Below, one piece after another: positions 1 to 8,307 of a DNA stretch of 64,000 nucleotides (position 1 is the first letter of the stretch; each line of letters begins with the position of its first letter). Under the pieces are notes generated by a model. The model saw only the letters and a program-made list of their open reading frames with translations, was not told the DNA's origin and ran no database searches. The position numbers and the translations under genes are program-made. This stretch comes from Alphaproteobacteria bacterium (lineage in GTDB: Bacteria; Pseudomonadota; Alphaproteobacteria; Caulobacterales; Caulobacteraceae), in the NCBI GenBank assembly GCA_018821435.1, contig JAHJME010000015.1, forward strand, positions 62,001 through 126,000, written 5' to 3'.

Positions 1-1
1 C

Positions 2-625
2 GACGACTACCTCGACATCAGCCCGATCGTCTCCAACAACCGCGAGGTGGGCCTGGAGTTCAAGCGCGGCTGGATCGACGCCAGCGCCAGCTACTTCTGG
101 TCGACCAGCACCAGGGGCCAGCTCCTGGTGCTGGTGGGCACGGTCTTCGAGGTCCAGCGCCAGCGGGTCGAGATCGAAGGCCTGGAGCTGAACGCCACCG
201 TTCGCACGCCGGTCGAAGGCCTGACCTTCCAGGGCGGCTACGCCCACCTGAAGGGCCGCGCCGACTCGAACGCCGACGGTCGCGTCGACATCGACCTGGA
301 CGGCGCCAACATCTCGCCCGACCGCATCGTGCTGGCCGCCAACTACAACCGGGGGCCCTGGTCGTCGCGCCTGCAGGTCGGCAAGTACATCGCCCGCGAC
401 TTCGACGGCGCCGATCCGCGCAACAGCTTCGAAGGCTATACCCTGGTGGACGGCTCGATCCGCTATCAGACCGAAAACTGGGGCGGCCTCAACCTGGCGG
501 TCCAGAACCTGCTGGACGAATACTACGTCGACTACAACACCGACACGCAGCAGCCGACCAACAACGCCCGGTTCTTCTCGGGCCGCGGCCGCACGTTCAC
601 GCTGGGCTGGGACTACCGTTTCTGA
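2..625 (+). CDS. TonB-dependent receptor, C-terminal part (cut by window edge)
   Basis: The frame is open from the first bases of the window and ends at TGA 623-625, giving about 207 residues of the end of a larger protein. The sequence alternates aromatic and polar residues as expected for outer-membrane beta-strands. It contains a strand typical of TonB receptors (LNLAVQNLLDEYYVDY) and ends in GWDYRF, whose terminal Phe is the classic outer-membrane insertion signal. TonB-dependent receptors import iron chelates, vitamins or glycans at the expense of inner-membrane energy. The next gene begins inside the stop codon (TGATG) and encodes a PepSY membrane protein. That pairing is common for siderophore receptors, so iron uptake is the likely theme; this is inference because the plug domain lies outside the window. 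Confidence 0.9.
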   Translation, partial: DDYLDISPIVSNNREVGLEFKRGWIDASASYFWSTSTRGQLLVLVGTVFEVQRQRVEIEGLELNATVRTPVEGLTFQGGYAHLKGRADSNADGRVDIDLDGANISPDRIVLAANYNRGPWSSRLQVGKYIARDFDGADPRNSFEGYTLVDGSIRYQTENWGGLNLAVQNLLDEYYVDYNTDTQQPTNNARFFSGRGRTFTLGWDYRF

Positions 626-1704
626 TGGGCCTCATCGATCTGGCGCACCGCTGGCTGGGCGGCCTGATCGGCCTCCTGCTGGTGGTGCTGGGCCTGTCCG
701 GCGCGATCCTCGCCCACAAGGACACGTGGGTGATGCTGCCCCACGCCGGCGACGCCCAGGCCCAGGACACCGCCACCCTGGTCGCGGCGGCCGAGCGGAT
801 CATGGCTGCGCCCGAGCGGCCGCGCAGCATCGTCTTCGCCAACAAGACCTTCGGCCTGAACCAGCTCAGCTATCCCGAGGCCGGCCAGGGCGCCTACACG
901 AGCCAGGCCGGCGAGGTCGTCGCCCGCTGGTCCAGCAAGTGGGAGCGGCCCGAGGTCTGGCTGTTCGATCTGCACCACCACCTGTTCACCGGCGACACCG
1001 GCGAGATCGTCTCGGGCGTCGCCGGCCTCTGCGGCCTGGGCTTCGTGATCACCGGCGCGATCCTGTGGTGGCGGATGCGGCGGGCCTACGAATTTCGCCT
1101 GTGGCCGCGCAAGTTCGAGCGGTTCGCCATCCTGCGGCACCACCGGGACTTAGGCGTCGTCATGGCTCCGATCCTGGCGCTGTCGCTGATCACCGGCGCC
1201 ATCATGATCTTCCGGCCGGTGGCCGACCTGATCCTGGGTCCGGGCACATCGGCCGACGTGACCCAGGCGCTCAAGCCGCCCCCGCCGCGCAAGGCCAAGC
1301 TGGCCGACAACCCCGACTGGCGCGGCATGATCGAGACCGCGCGGCGGATCTATCCCGACGCCGAGGTGCGCATCCTGTCCCTGCCGCGCGGCAAGACCGG
1401 CCTCGTCAGCCTGCGGATGCGCCAGCAGCAGGAGTGGCTGCCCAACGGCCGCACCACCCTCTACTTCGCCGCCGACACCGGCGAACTGGTCCGCGCCGGG
1501 AACGCCCTGACGCTGCCCCGAAACGTGCAGGCCTACAACGCCCTCTACCCCCTGCACGCGGGCAAGGTGGGCGGCCTGCCCTACCGCCTGCTGATCACAC
1601 TCTCCGGGCTCACGCTCACCGTGCTGGGCAGCCTCACCGTCTGGACCTTCTGGTTCCGCCGCAAGCCGAAGCGTCGCCGGCGCGACCCCATCCCGGCGAC
1701 CTGA
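625..1704 (+). CDS. PepSY-associated TM-helix membrane protein
   Basis: 359 residues, starting at an ATG that overlaps the receptor stop codon (TGATG), so the two are translationally coupled. Hydrophobic segments lie near residues 9-31, 129-149, 175-197 and about 315-340, with a large periplasmic-type loop between helices, the layout of the PepSY_TM family. The motif DLHHHLFTGDTGE (about 115-127) is characteristic: the first loop runs into a His-rich segment just before helix 2. The tail is strongly basic (KPKRRRRD), consistent with a cytoplasmic C terminus. Members next to TonB receptors are often annotated as iron-regulated membrane proteins or possible ferric-siderophore reductases. The family call is secure; the iron role is inferred from context. 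Confidence 0.9.
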   Translation: MGLIDLAHRWLGGLIGLLLVVLGLSGAILAHKDTWVMLPHAGDAQAQDTATLVAAAERIMAAPERPRSIVFANKTFGLNQLSYPEAGQGAYTSQAGEVVARWSSKWERPEVWLFDLHHHLFTGDTGEIVSGVAGLCGLGFVITGAILWWRMRRAYEFRLWPRKFERFAILRHHRDLGVVMAPILALSLITGAIMIFRPVADLILGPGTSADVTQALKPPPPRKAKLADNPDWRGMIETARRIYPDAEVRILSLPRGKTGLVSLRMRQQQEWLPNGRTTLYFAADTGELVRAGNALTLPRNVQAYNALYPLHAGKVGGLPYRLLITLSGLTLTVLGSLTVWTFWFRRKPKRRRRDPIPAT

Positions 1705-1736
1705 TGCAGGTGATGGCGCGCAGCGCCGAAAGATCG

Positions 1737-1832
1737 ACCGCCAAGACGCCAAGGCCACCAAGGCGCTGAAGCTTCAACGACCTCTTGGCGTCCTTTGCGT
1801 CTTGGCGGTGAAAGCCTGCGCCTGCGGCGCGC
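1737..1832. repeat. Intergenic inverted repeat, family A (between convergent genes)
   Basis: Arms at 1737-1754 (ACCGCCAAGACGCCAAGG) and 1792-1809 pair with one mismatch. The centre holds the perfect palindrome TGAAGCTTCA (1767-1776). The right arm is followed by the tail GCGCCTGCGGCGCGC (1818-1832). The same tail and the CCACCAAG/CTTGGTGG words recur at 11987-12120. It lies 33 bases past the PepSY stop and 7 bases before the end of the opposing transferase gene, so a bidirectional terminator role is plausible. Confidence 0.75.
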
Positions 1833-1838
1833 TGCGAC

Positions 1839-2543
1839 TTAGGCCCGCCCCGGGATCGTCAGCCCACGCTGCACGGCGGGGCGGGCCAAGCCGCGCTCCA
1901 GCCAGGCCGGGACGGTCTTCAGCTTGTCGAACGCCACCAGCGGCCCGGCCTCATAGAAGCCGACCAGGTTGCGCACCCAGCCCAGCAGCGAGACGTCGGC
2001 GATCGTGTAGTCGTCGCCCATGATCCATTGGCGACCTTCCAGCCGCGTCTCCAGCACGCCCAGCAGGCGCCGGCTCTCGGCGACGTAGCGCTCCAGCGGG
2101 CGCTTGTCCTCGTACTCGCGCCCGGCGAACTTGTTGAAGAAGCCGAGCTGCCCGAACATCGGCCCCGGCCCGCCCATCTGCCACATGACCCACGCGAGGG
2201 TCTCGTAGCGCGTCGCCGGATCGGCCGAGAGCAGCTTGCCGGTCTTCTCGGCCAGGTAGACCAGGATCGCGCCGGACTCGAACAGCGCCAGCGGCTTAGC
2301 CCCCGGGCCGTCGGGATCGAGGATCGCGGGAATCTTGCCGTTGGGATTCAACGACAGGAATTCCGGCGTCTTCTGGTCGTCGGCCCCGAAGTCGATCAGG
2401 TGCGGCTCGTACGCCAGCCCGATCTCCTCCAGCATGATCGACACCTTCACCCCGTTGGGCGTCGGCAGCGAATAGAGCTGCAGCCGCTCAGGATGCCGCG
2501 CCGGCCAGCGCCGGGTGATCGGGAATGTCGAGAGGTCGGTCAT
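1839..2543 (-). CDS. Glutathione S-transferase family protein (YghU/YfcG-like)
   Basis: 234 residues. The N-terminal thioredoxin-like domain (about 20-105) contains LYSLPTPNGVKVSIMLEE, the TPNG signature of the YfcG/YghU (Nu-class) GSTs, followed by the glutathione-contacting LNPNGKIPAI and FESGAILVYLAE segments. The C-terminal half is the usual helical domain (WVMWQMGGPGPMFGQ). Nu-class enzymes typically act as disulfide-bond reductases or peroxidases with glutathione in the cytoplasm. The start at CAT 2541-2543 is the only good candidate in frame upstream of the domain, but its GGGAGG Shine-Dalgarno lies almost against the ATG, so initiation may be inefficient or slightly misplaced. It stands alone, convergent with the PepSY gene. 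Confidence 0.9.
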   Translation of the reverse strand: MTDLSTFPITRRWPARHPERLQLYSLPTPNGVKVSIMLEEIGLAYEPHLIDFGADDQKTPEFLSLNPNGKIPAILDPDGPGAKPLALFESGAILVYLAEKTGKLLSADPATRYETLAWVMWQMGGPGPMFGQLGFFNKFAGREYEDKRPLERYVAESRRLLGVLETRLEGRQWIMGDDYTIADVSLLGWVRNLVGFYEAGPLVAFDKLKTVPAWLERGLARPAVQRGLTIPGRA

Positions 2544-2567
2544 GCCTCCCAGATAGGGCGCGAGGCT

Positions 2568-3656
2568 CTAGACCGCCAGACGCCGGCGACGGTTGCGGAG
2601 AGCAGCGCCGGCGCCACCGAAGCCGATCAGCATCAGCGCCCAGGTCGAGGGCTCGGGAACGGCGCCGTCCTGCGGGATGGCGAGGAAGGCATGCGAGTCA
2701 CCGCCGTCGCCGAGCGCGGAGGTGCCGACCACGTAGCCGGCGTCGTTGATGCCGAAGGCCATGCTCGTGCCGCCGAGGCCGCCGATGTTGTACATCGTCC
2801 CCTCGCCGTACAGGAACGCGCGCAGATCGCCGCCGGCTGTCGACGAAACCCCCACGATTTGTCCGAGGTTGTTGATATCCGCAGCAAAGCTGTAGGCGCC
2901 CCCTAGGGTGCCGAGGTCGGTCATCACGCCGTCGCTGTAGAGAAAAGCGTGCTGGGAGCCGTCGGCGGTCTCGGAGGCGCCGACCACCTGACCTAACGCG
3001 TTGATCCCGTAGGCGTAGCTGTACGCGCCGCCCAGGGTCCCGAGGTCGCTCATCACGCCGCCGTCGTAGACGAAGGCGTGCACCGTGCCGTCCGCACGCG
3101 CGGACCGGCCGACCACCTGCCCTGCACCGTTGATGTCGTACGCCTCGCTGAACGCGCCCCCCAGCGTGCCCAGATCGGCCATCGACCCGCCACTGTAGAG
3201 GAAGGCATGGAAGGCTCCGCCCGGTGCGATACTGGAGTGTCCCACAGCCTGGCCGGCGTCATTGATGCCGTATCCGAAACTCTGCCCGCCGCCGAGGGTG
3301 CCGAGGGAGGTCATGACGCCTGCGTCATAGATGAACGCCCGGTCGCCAGTCTCCGAGGTTGAATAGCCGACGACGGCGCCGGATGCGCTGATGGCCGTCC
3401 CCCAGCTGTGGGTGCCGCCCGGCAGCACGCCGAGGTCGGTAACGGATCCTCCGCCGAACAGAACGGCGCGCCTGTAATTCTCATCGGGCCGCGCGTCGCC
3501 CACCACCTGCCCGGCCGAATTGATGCCGAAGGCGTTGCTGCCGCCGAAATCCCACAGATCGGTGTAGCTGTAGACGGGCGCCGCCGCCGCATGACCCGCG
3601 ACCGCGGACAGCGCACAGACCATCGCGCCAAGCGCCAGAATTCCCCGAACCCGCAT
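2568..3656 (-). CDS. HAF-repeat PEP-CTERM exported protein
   Basis: 362 residues. The start is set at CAT 3654-3656 because a GGGGGG Shine-Dalgarno lies just upstream and the protein then begins with a normal signal peptide (MRVRGILALGAMVCALS, cleaved near AAAA-P). The reading frame extends 18 codons further upstream without signal-like sequence. The body is about seven repeats of roughly 40-45 residues with the pattern DLGTLGG...A.GIN..GQVVG...HAFLY, the HAF repeat, which probably folds as a beta-rich or propeller-like surface domain. The C terminus carries the sorting signal PEPSTWALMLIGFGGAG followed by a basic RNRRRR tail. PEP-CTERM proteins are exported and processed by an exosortase; none is in the window. 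Function beyond surface or matrix location is unknown. Confidence 0.9.
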   Translation of the reverse strand: MRVRGILALGAMVCALSAVAGHAAAAPVYSYTDLWDFGGSNAFGINSAGQVVGDARPDENYRRAVLFGGGSVTDLGVLPGGTHSWGTAISASGAVVGYSTSETGDRAFIYDAGVMTSLGTLGGGQSFGYGINDAGQAVGHSSIAPGGAFHAFLYSGGSMADLGTLGGAFSEAYDINGAGQVVGRSARADGTVHAFVYDGGVMSDLGTLGGAYSYAYGINALGQVVGASETADGSQHAFLYSDGVMTDLGTLGGAYSFAADINNLGQIVGVSSTAGGDLRAFLYGEGTMYNIGGLGGTSMAFGINDAGYVVGTSALGDGGDSHAFLAIPQDGAVPEPSTWALMLIGFGGAGAALRNRRRRLAV

Positions 3657-3772
3657 ATGCACCCCCCGATACTCTGGTGAAGCCAACACTGTCCGAGTGT
3701 TTGTCGTCAACCAGACACGCCCGGAGGGCGAGCAACGACGCCACCGCAGGAACGCGGCGGCGCCATCGCGTC

Positions 3773-4321
3773 TTAAGCCGCCAGAGCCTTGCGACGGCCG
3801 CGCAGCGCGACGCCGGCGCCGCCGAAGCCGATCAGCATCAGCGCCCAGGTGGCGGGCTCGGGGATCGCGGCGATCTGCTGCTCGCCGCTGCGGGGCACGA
3901 TCTGGAAGTTGGTCACGAACTGGCCGGCGACGGCGATTTCCTCGGGGCCGTTGGAGTCGAAGCAGCCGTTCGACTGGACGCAGTAGCTCTCGCGGAAGGC
4001 GCTCACGAAGGCGGCGTAGTTGTTACCCGGCGCGCTGAAGTTGAAGTAGAGGCCGCCCGTGGTGGCGGTGAAGGCCGACCCGGAGATGAAGAGCCGGGCG
4101 CCATCCGAATTGGCGTCGAAGGCGGCCGTCTGGCCGTTGTTGGTCACCGCGATCTTCCAGTCGGTGATGTTGTCGGCGGTGAGCACGCCCAGGGTGTCGT
4201 CGGTGTCGATCGTGAACACGACGTTGGCCGTGCCGACCGTGCGGTTGCCGAAGTAGGTCGTGGCGTTGGCCGAGGCGGCCAGGGCGAGGGCGGCGGTGAG
4301 GCCGAGAGCGAGCGCGCGCAT
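3773..4321 (-). CDS. PEPxxWA-CTERM exported protein
   Basis: 182 residues. A clear signal peptide (MRALALGLTAALALAASANA) is followed by a beta-rich domain of no family I recognise, with a single Cys pair region (YCVQSNGCFDS) that may form a disulfide. The C terminus has PEPATWALMLIGFGGAG plus RGRRKALAA, the tripartite exosortase-type sorting signal. An AGGAGAT ribosome site sits a few bases before the start. It is flanked on the same strand by two other PEP-CTERM genes, but the 116-130 base gaps make a shared operon uncertain. The same call would apply to a small extracellular structural protein; no enzymatic motif was seen. Confidence 0.88.
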   Translation of the reverse strand: MRALALGLTAALALAASANATTYFGNRTVGTANVVFTIDTDDTLGVLTADNITDWKIAVTNNGQTAAFDANSDGARLFISGSAFTATTGGLYFNFSAPGNNYAAFVSAFRESYCVQSNGCFDSNGPEEIAVAGQFVTNFQIVPRSGEQQIAAIPEPATWALMLIGFGGAGVALRGRRKALAA

Positions 4322-4451
4322 GGGTTAATCTCCTGAACAGATGCAGGAGACCGGTAGGTCACGGACCGCGACGGTCCGGTGACGGTACGGCGTCGGTTCG
4401 GCGAAACAGCGCCGCGGACGCAACATTCAACCAGGAGGAGCGCGAGTTAAC

Positions 4452-5081
4452 TCACGCCGCCTGCAGGTGTCCGCGACGAGTCCGAAGCATGGCGCCGACC
4501 CCGCCGAATCCGAGGATCAGCAGAGCCCAGGTGGCCGGCTCGGGCACGACCATCGTCGTGCTCCAACGGGTGGGCGCGAGGTTCGCGCCGAGGAGGAGGA
4601 CGGACTGGGCGTTGTAAATTGATACCGACGCAACGCCGGTGACGGGCCCGCTGTCGGTCTCATCGAGCCCAAAGGTCGGGTCTTGGAAACCCACATCAAA
4701 GATGACGCTGCCGTACAGACCACCACCGACGCCATTCGCGTAACCGGTGACGCCGCCGTCGGTCCGAAACAGAGGGCCACGGCCATCGACCCATTTCTCG
4801 AAGGTATGGGAACCGATCGTGAAGACCACCGTGGTCGGCCCGATCGACCGATACTCCAACCCGTACGGGCCAAGGACGATAAGCTCGGGTTCAAAGGTCT
4901 GAACAACATCGAAGGTCGTCCCAGTGAGGTCCACGCCGGGTGCGCCAAGAAACCCGGCGTAGTCCGTGCCGCTCGAGACGACGCCGCTCAGCGTCATCGT
5001 AATCGTCGCCGCCTCGCTGGGCGAAGACATGACGAGCGCCGCGGCCAGACCCGCCGCCGCAAAGCTGAAAACCTGACGCAT
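4452..5081 (-). CDS. PEPxxWA-CTERM exported protein
   Basis: 209 residues with the start at CAT 5079-5081. That start has GGGGTAG upstream and begins directly with a signal peptide (MRQVFSFAAAGLAAALVMSS, cut near SEA-ATI). The frame is open 28 codons further upstream, but that part is not signal-like. The mature part is Gly/Val/Thr-rich and beta-predicted (ITMTLSGVVSSGTDY, VVQTFEPELIVLGP) without a recognised enzymatic motif. The end is PEPATWALLILGFGGVG followed by RTRRG, a standard PEP-CTERM sorting signal. A palindrome GTTAA-CCATGA-TTAAC lies 46 bases upstream of the start (listed separately). Likely an exported envelope or matrix protein; biological role unknown. Confidence 0.87.
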   Translation of the reverse strand: MRQVFSFAAAGLAAALVMSSPSEAATITMTLSGVVSSGTDYAGFLGAPGVDLTGTTFDVVQTFEPELIVLGPYGLEYRSIGPTTVVFTIGSHTFEKWVDGRGPLFRTDGGVTGYANGVGGGLYGSVIFDVGFQDPTFGLDETDSGPVTGVASVSIYNAQSVLLLGANLAPTRWSTTMVVPEPATWALLILGFGGVGAMLRTRRGHLQAA

Positions 5082-5126
5082 GACGCTACCCCGAACAGCA
5101 CCACGCCCGCACTGGGCGCTCCCGGC

Positions 5127-5142
5127 GTTAACCATGATTAAC
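5127..5142. promoter_or_regulatory. Palindrome GTTAA-N6-TTAAC upstream of PEP-CTERM gene
   Basis: The 16-base sequence GTTAACCATGATTAAC has perfect 5-base arms around CCATGA and ends 46 bases upstream of the 5081 start. It contains TTAACCAT, which resembles a half-site of the Caulobacter cell-cycle regulator CtrA (TTAA-N7-TTAA), but the spacing between TTAA elements here is 6, not 7. Binding by CtrA is therefore only a possibility. Confidence 0.35.
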
Positions 5143-5224
5143 AGGGTGACTGAGCGCAAGCTCAAGCTGCGTCGCCCGCCCCGCCGGTAACGGCCGGGGC
5201 CTGGCTCAAAGGCTTAGAAACGGA

Positions 5225-5314
5225 TGGCGGAGAGGGTGGGATTCGAACCCACGATACCCTTTCAGGTACGCCGCATTTCGAGTGCGGTACTTTCAACCAC
5301 TCAGCCACCTCTCC
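5225..5314 (-). tRNA. tRNA-Ser (anticodon CGA)
   Basis: Read on the minus strand, the 90-base segment opens with GGAGAGG and closes with CCTCTCC-G-CCA, a perfect 7-base acceptor stem with encoded CCA. The D-arm (TGGCTGAGTGGTTGAAAG), the anticodon loop CTCGAAA (anticodon CGA), a long variable arm and the T-arm GGGTTCGAATCCC are all present. The long variable arm is a class II feature typical of serine. Reads UCG codons. A protein-like frame crossing it on the plus strand is an artefact. Confidence 0.97.
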
Positions 5315-5538
5315 AGAGCCGGCGCGAACCTCTCCGAAGAGGGCCCGCTGAGCGAGCGCGCGTTCTACTCATCTCGCCGTTGTCACGCAACTGCGATCTG
5401 ACGCCGCGATTTCAGCGGGGATACGGAACAGCCAGGCCCCGCGACCGAACCCTCCGCTTGCCTGCCGTCGCGCGAGCCCCGACAGTCTGGGCAAGGCCGG
5501 CGGGCGATGCACCCGCGGGCCAGCACGCGGAGGGTCGG

Positions 5539-7014
5539 ATGTCGGACGAAATGATCTCTTTCGGAGCCAAGCTGGCCCAGAACGCGGCGCTGAAGGGCGA
5601 CCAGCCGGCGGTGAGCTGCGGCGACCAGTCCCTGACCTATGCCCAGTTGCACCGCCGCTCGAACCGCATCGCGCGCGGCCTGGCCGCGCGGGGCGTCAAG
5701 GCCGGCGACCTGGTCACCCTGGGCCTGCCCAACAGCGTGGACTTCGTGGTCGCCGCCCACGCCATCTGGAAGCTGGGCGCCACGCCCCAGCCGATCTCGT
5801 TCCGCCTGCCCAAGGCCGAACTGCAGGCCATCGTGGAGCTGGCCAATTCGCCGGTGGTGATCGCCGCGTTCGAGCATCGGATCGACCGGCCCGTGGTCGG
5901 CGTCGCCGACCTGGCCGCCCTGTCCGACGACGAGAGCGACCTGCCCGACGCCATCCCGGCGATCTCGAAGGCGCCCACCAGCGGCGGCTCCACCGGCCGG
6001 CCCAAGCTGATCCTGGCCGGCCAGCCCGGCGTGACGCCCAGGCAGACGCCCGAGGCCGGCGGCTTCCAGCTCCGCCCCCGCGACACCTGCGTGATGCCCG
6101 CGCCGCTCTATCACAACGCCCCCTTCGGCGTGATGATGCAGGCCACGGCGCTGGGCGCGCACCTCGTGCTGACCGCCCGCTTCGACCCCGAGGCCACCCT
6201 GGCCGAGATCCAGGCGCGCAAGGCGACCTGGGTCTACCTGGTCCCCACCATGATGACCCGGATATGGCGCCTGCCGGAGGACGTGCGCGCGAAGTACGAC
6301 CTCTCGACCGTCGAGATCCTCTGGCACATGGCCGCCCCCTGCCCGGCCTGGCTGAAGGAGGCGTTCATCCACTGGATTGCGCCCGGCGAGGTGATGGAGC
6401 TGTACGCCGGCACCGAGGCCCAGGCGGTGACCATCATCACGGGTACGGAATGGCTGACCCATCGCGGCTCGGTGGGCCAGGTGGCCATCGGCGAGATGAA
6501 GGTGTTCGGCGACGATGGCGTCGAGCTGCCCCCCGGCGAGGTCGGCGAGATCTATATGCGCCGGGCCGCCGGCACGCCCGAGACCTACAAATACGTCGGC
6601 GCGGCGGCCAAGGTCCTGACCGACGGCTGGGAGAGCCTGGGCGACCTGGGACGGTTCGACGACGAGGGCTACCTCTACCTGGCCGACCGGCGCAGCGACA
6701 TGATCCTGGTCGGCGGCTCCAACGTCTATCCCGCCGAGATCGAGGCGGCGCTGGAGGAGCACCCGGCCGTCCAGTCCTGCGCCGTCATCGGCCTGCCCGA
6801 CGACGACCTGGGCAGCCGCATCCACGCCATCGTCAAGGCGCAGGGCGACGTCTCGGCCGAGGACCTGAAGGCGCACCTGAAAGATCGCTTGGTCAGCTAC
6901 AAGCAGCCCCGCAGCTTCGAGTTCGTGGACGAACCGGTCCGCGACGACGCCGGCAAGGTGCGCCGCACCGCCCTGCGCGAAGCCCGGATCGCGGCGGCCA
7001 CGCAACCGGCGTGA
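5539..7014 (+). CDS. AMP-dependent acyl-CoA synthetase
   Basis: 491 residues. The start is placed at ATG 5539 after an AGGG ribosome site; the open frame reaches back through the tRNA but that part is not coding. Motifs of the ANL superfamily are in order: the phosphate-binding loop TSGGSTGRPK (147-156), YAGTEAQ, GDLGRFDDEGYLYLADRRSDMI, GGSNVYPAEIE at the hinge, and a C-terminal KVRRTAL carrying the catalytic Lys. The enzyme adenylates a carboxylic acid and transfers the acyl group to CoA in the cytosol. The thiolase-like and DUF35 genes follow about 100 bases downstream on the same strand, suggesting a small catabolic operon for a branched, cyclic or side-chain acid. The substrate cannot be read from sequence. 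Confidence 0.93.
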   Translation: MSDEMISFGAKLAQNAALKGDQPAVSCGDQSLTYAQLHRRSNRIARGLAARGVKAGDLVTLGLPNSVDFVVAAHAIWKLGATPQPISFRLPKAELQAIVELANSPVVIAAFEHRIDRPVVGVADLAALSDDESDLPDAIPAISKAPTSGGSTGRPKLILAGQPGVTPRQTPEAGGFQLRPRDTCVMPAPLYHNAPFGVMMQATALGAHLVLTARFDPEATLAEIQARKATWVYLVPTMMTRIWRLPEDVRAKYDLSTVEILWHMAAPCPAWLKEAFIHWIAPGEVMELYAGTEAQAVTIITGTEWLTHRGSVGQVAIGEMKVFGDDGVELPPGEVGEIYMRRAAGTPETYKYVGAAAKVLTDGWESLGDLGRFDDEGYLYLADRRSDMILVGGSNVYPAEIEAALEEHPAVQSCAVIGLPDDDLGSRIHAIVKAQGDVSAEDLKAHLKDRLVSYKQPRSFEFVDEPVRDDAGKVRRTALREARIAAATQPA

Positions 7015-7111
7015 CACTCACCCTACGGATGATTGCTGCGGCGCCGTCGGGCCGCTAAGGCCGTACCCATTCTTCAGCGCCCCCTTTTCTTGGCGTCTAT
7101 CGGGAGACTGC

Positions 7112-8305
7112 ATGAGCATCAAAGGCCAGGCCTACCTGATGGGGGCCTACGAGCATCCGACCCGCGATGCCCCCGACAAGACCACCGCCCAGCTTCACGC
7201 CGAGAGCGCCAAGGGCGCCCTGGACGACGCGGGCCTCTCGTTCGACGACGTGGACGGCTACTTCTGCGCCGGCGACGCGCCCGGCTTCGGCGCCATGTCG
7301 ATGATCGACTACATGGGGCTGAAGAACGTCCGCCACATGGACACCACCGAGACCGGCGGCTCGTCCTACATCCTGCACGTCGCCCATGCCGCCCAGGCGA
7401 TCGCCGCCGGAAAGTGCAAGGTCGCCCTGATCACTCTGGCCGGTCGCCCGCGCAACGGCGGCAACCGCCCGGGCGCCAGCATGGCCGGCGGCGGCAAGGC
7501 CACGGGCCTCAGCGACGGCGCCCCGGAAGCCGGCTTCGAGAGTATATACGGCGGCTCCACCCACAACACCTACGGCATGTGCGCCATGCGCCACATGCAT
7601 GAGTACGGCACCACCTCGGAACAGCTGGCCTGGATCAAGGTCGCCGCCAGCCACCACGCCCAGTGGAACGAGCACGCCTTCCTCAAGAACGTGGTCACGG
7701 TCGAGGACGTGGTGAACAGCCGGATGATCTCCGACCCGCTGCACCTGCTGGACTGCTGCGTGGTCACCGACGGCGGCGGCGCCCTGGTCGTCGTCTCGCC
7801 TGAGATCGCCAAGTCCCTGAACCGGCCCAAGGTGAAGCTGCTGGGCGCCGGCGAGGCGCCCAAGGTGCAGCAGGGCGGCAAGCTGGACCTCACCTATTCC
7901 GGCGCCGTCTGGTCCGGCCCCCGCGCGTTCGCGGAGGCGGGCGTCACCCCGGCCGACATCAAGTACGCCTCGATCTACGACAGCTTCACCATCACCGTGC
8001 TGATGCAGATCGAGGACCTGGGCTTCTGCAAGAAGGGCGAGGGCGGCAAGTTCGTCGCCGACGGCAACCTGATCTCGGGCGTCGGCAAGCTGCCGTTCAA
8101 CACCGACGGCGGCGGCCTCTGCAACAACCACCCCACCAACCGCGGCGGCATCACCAAGGTGATCGAGGCCGTCCGCCAACTGCGCGGCGAGGCCCACCCC
8201 AAGGTCCAGGTGCCGAACTGCGACCTCGCCATCGCGCACGGCACCGGCGGCTCGCTGGGCGTCCGCCACGGCGCCGCGACCCTCATCCTGGAACGGGAAG
8301 CTTGA
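7112..8305 (+). CDS. Thiolase-like protein (SCP2/Ltp type), probable aldolase subunit
   Basis: 397 residues with a GGGAGA ribosome site. The thiolase fold is recognisable from the C-terminal blocks FNTDGGGLCNNHPTNRGG and CDLAIAHGTGGSLG. The place where thiolases carry their nucleophilic cysteine reads TTETGGSSYILHVAHAAQAI, with no Cys, and the usual second-Cys block is AHGTGGSLG. The protein therefore probably does not perform classical Claisen thiolysis. Cysteine-free thiolase homologues paired with a DUF35 protein are known as retro-aldolases in steroid side-chain degradation (Ltp2 with its DUF35 partner). The very next gene is a DUF35 protein with overlapping or abutting start, which supports that reading. 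The alternative is a non-catalytic lipid-transfer role. Confidence 0.88.
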   Translation: MSIKGQAYLMGAYEHPTRDAPDKTTAQLHAESAKGALDDAGLSFDDVDGYFCAGDAPGFGAMSMIDYMGLKNVRHMDTTETGGSSYILHVAHAAQAIAAGKCKVALITLAGRPRNGGNRPGASMAGGGKATGLSDGAPEAGFESIYGGSTHNTYGMCAMRHMHEYGTTSEQLAWIKVAASHHAQWNEHAFLKNVVTVEDVVNSRMISDPLHLLDCCVVTDGGGALVVVSPEIAKSLNRPKVKLLGAGEAPKVQQGGKLDLTYSGAVWSGPRAFAEAGVTPADIKYASIYDSFTITVLMQIEDLGFCKKGEGGKFVADGNLISGVGKLPFNTDGGGLCNNHPTNRGGITKVIEAVRQLRGEAHPKVQVPNCDLAIAHGTGGSLGVRHGAATLILEREA

Positions 8306-8307
8306 GC

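Noticed and set aside
5224..5538. Coding sequence starting inside the tRNA-Ser region and running into the acyl-CoA ligase
   Set aside because: The first part is the complement of the tRNA; the true ligase start is ATG 5539 with its own ribosome site.
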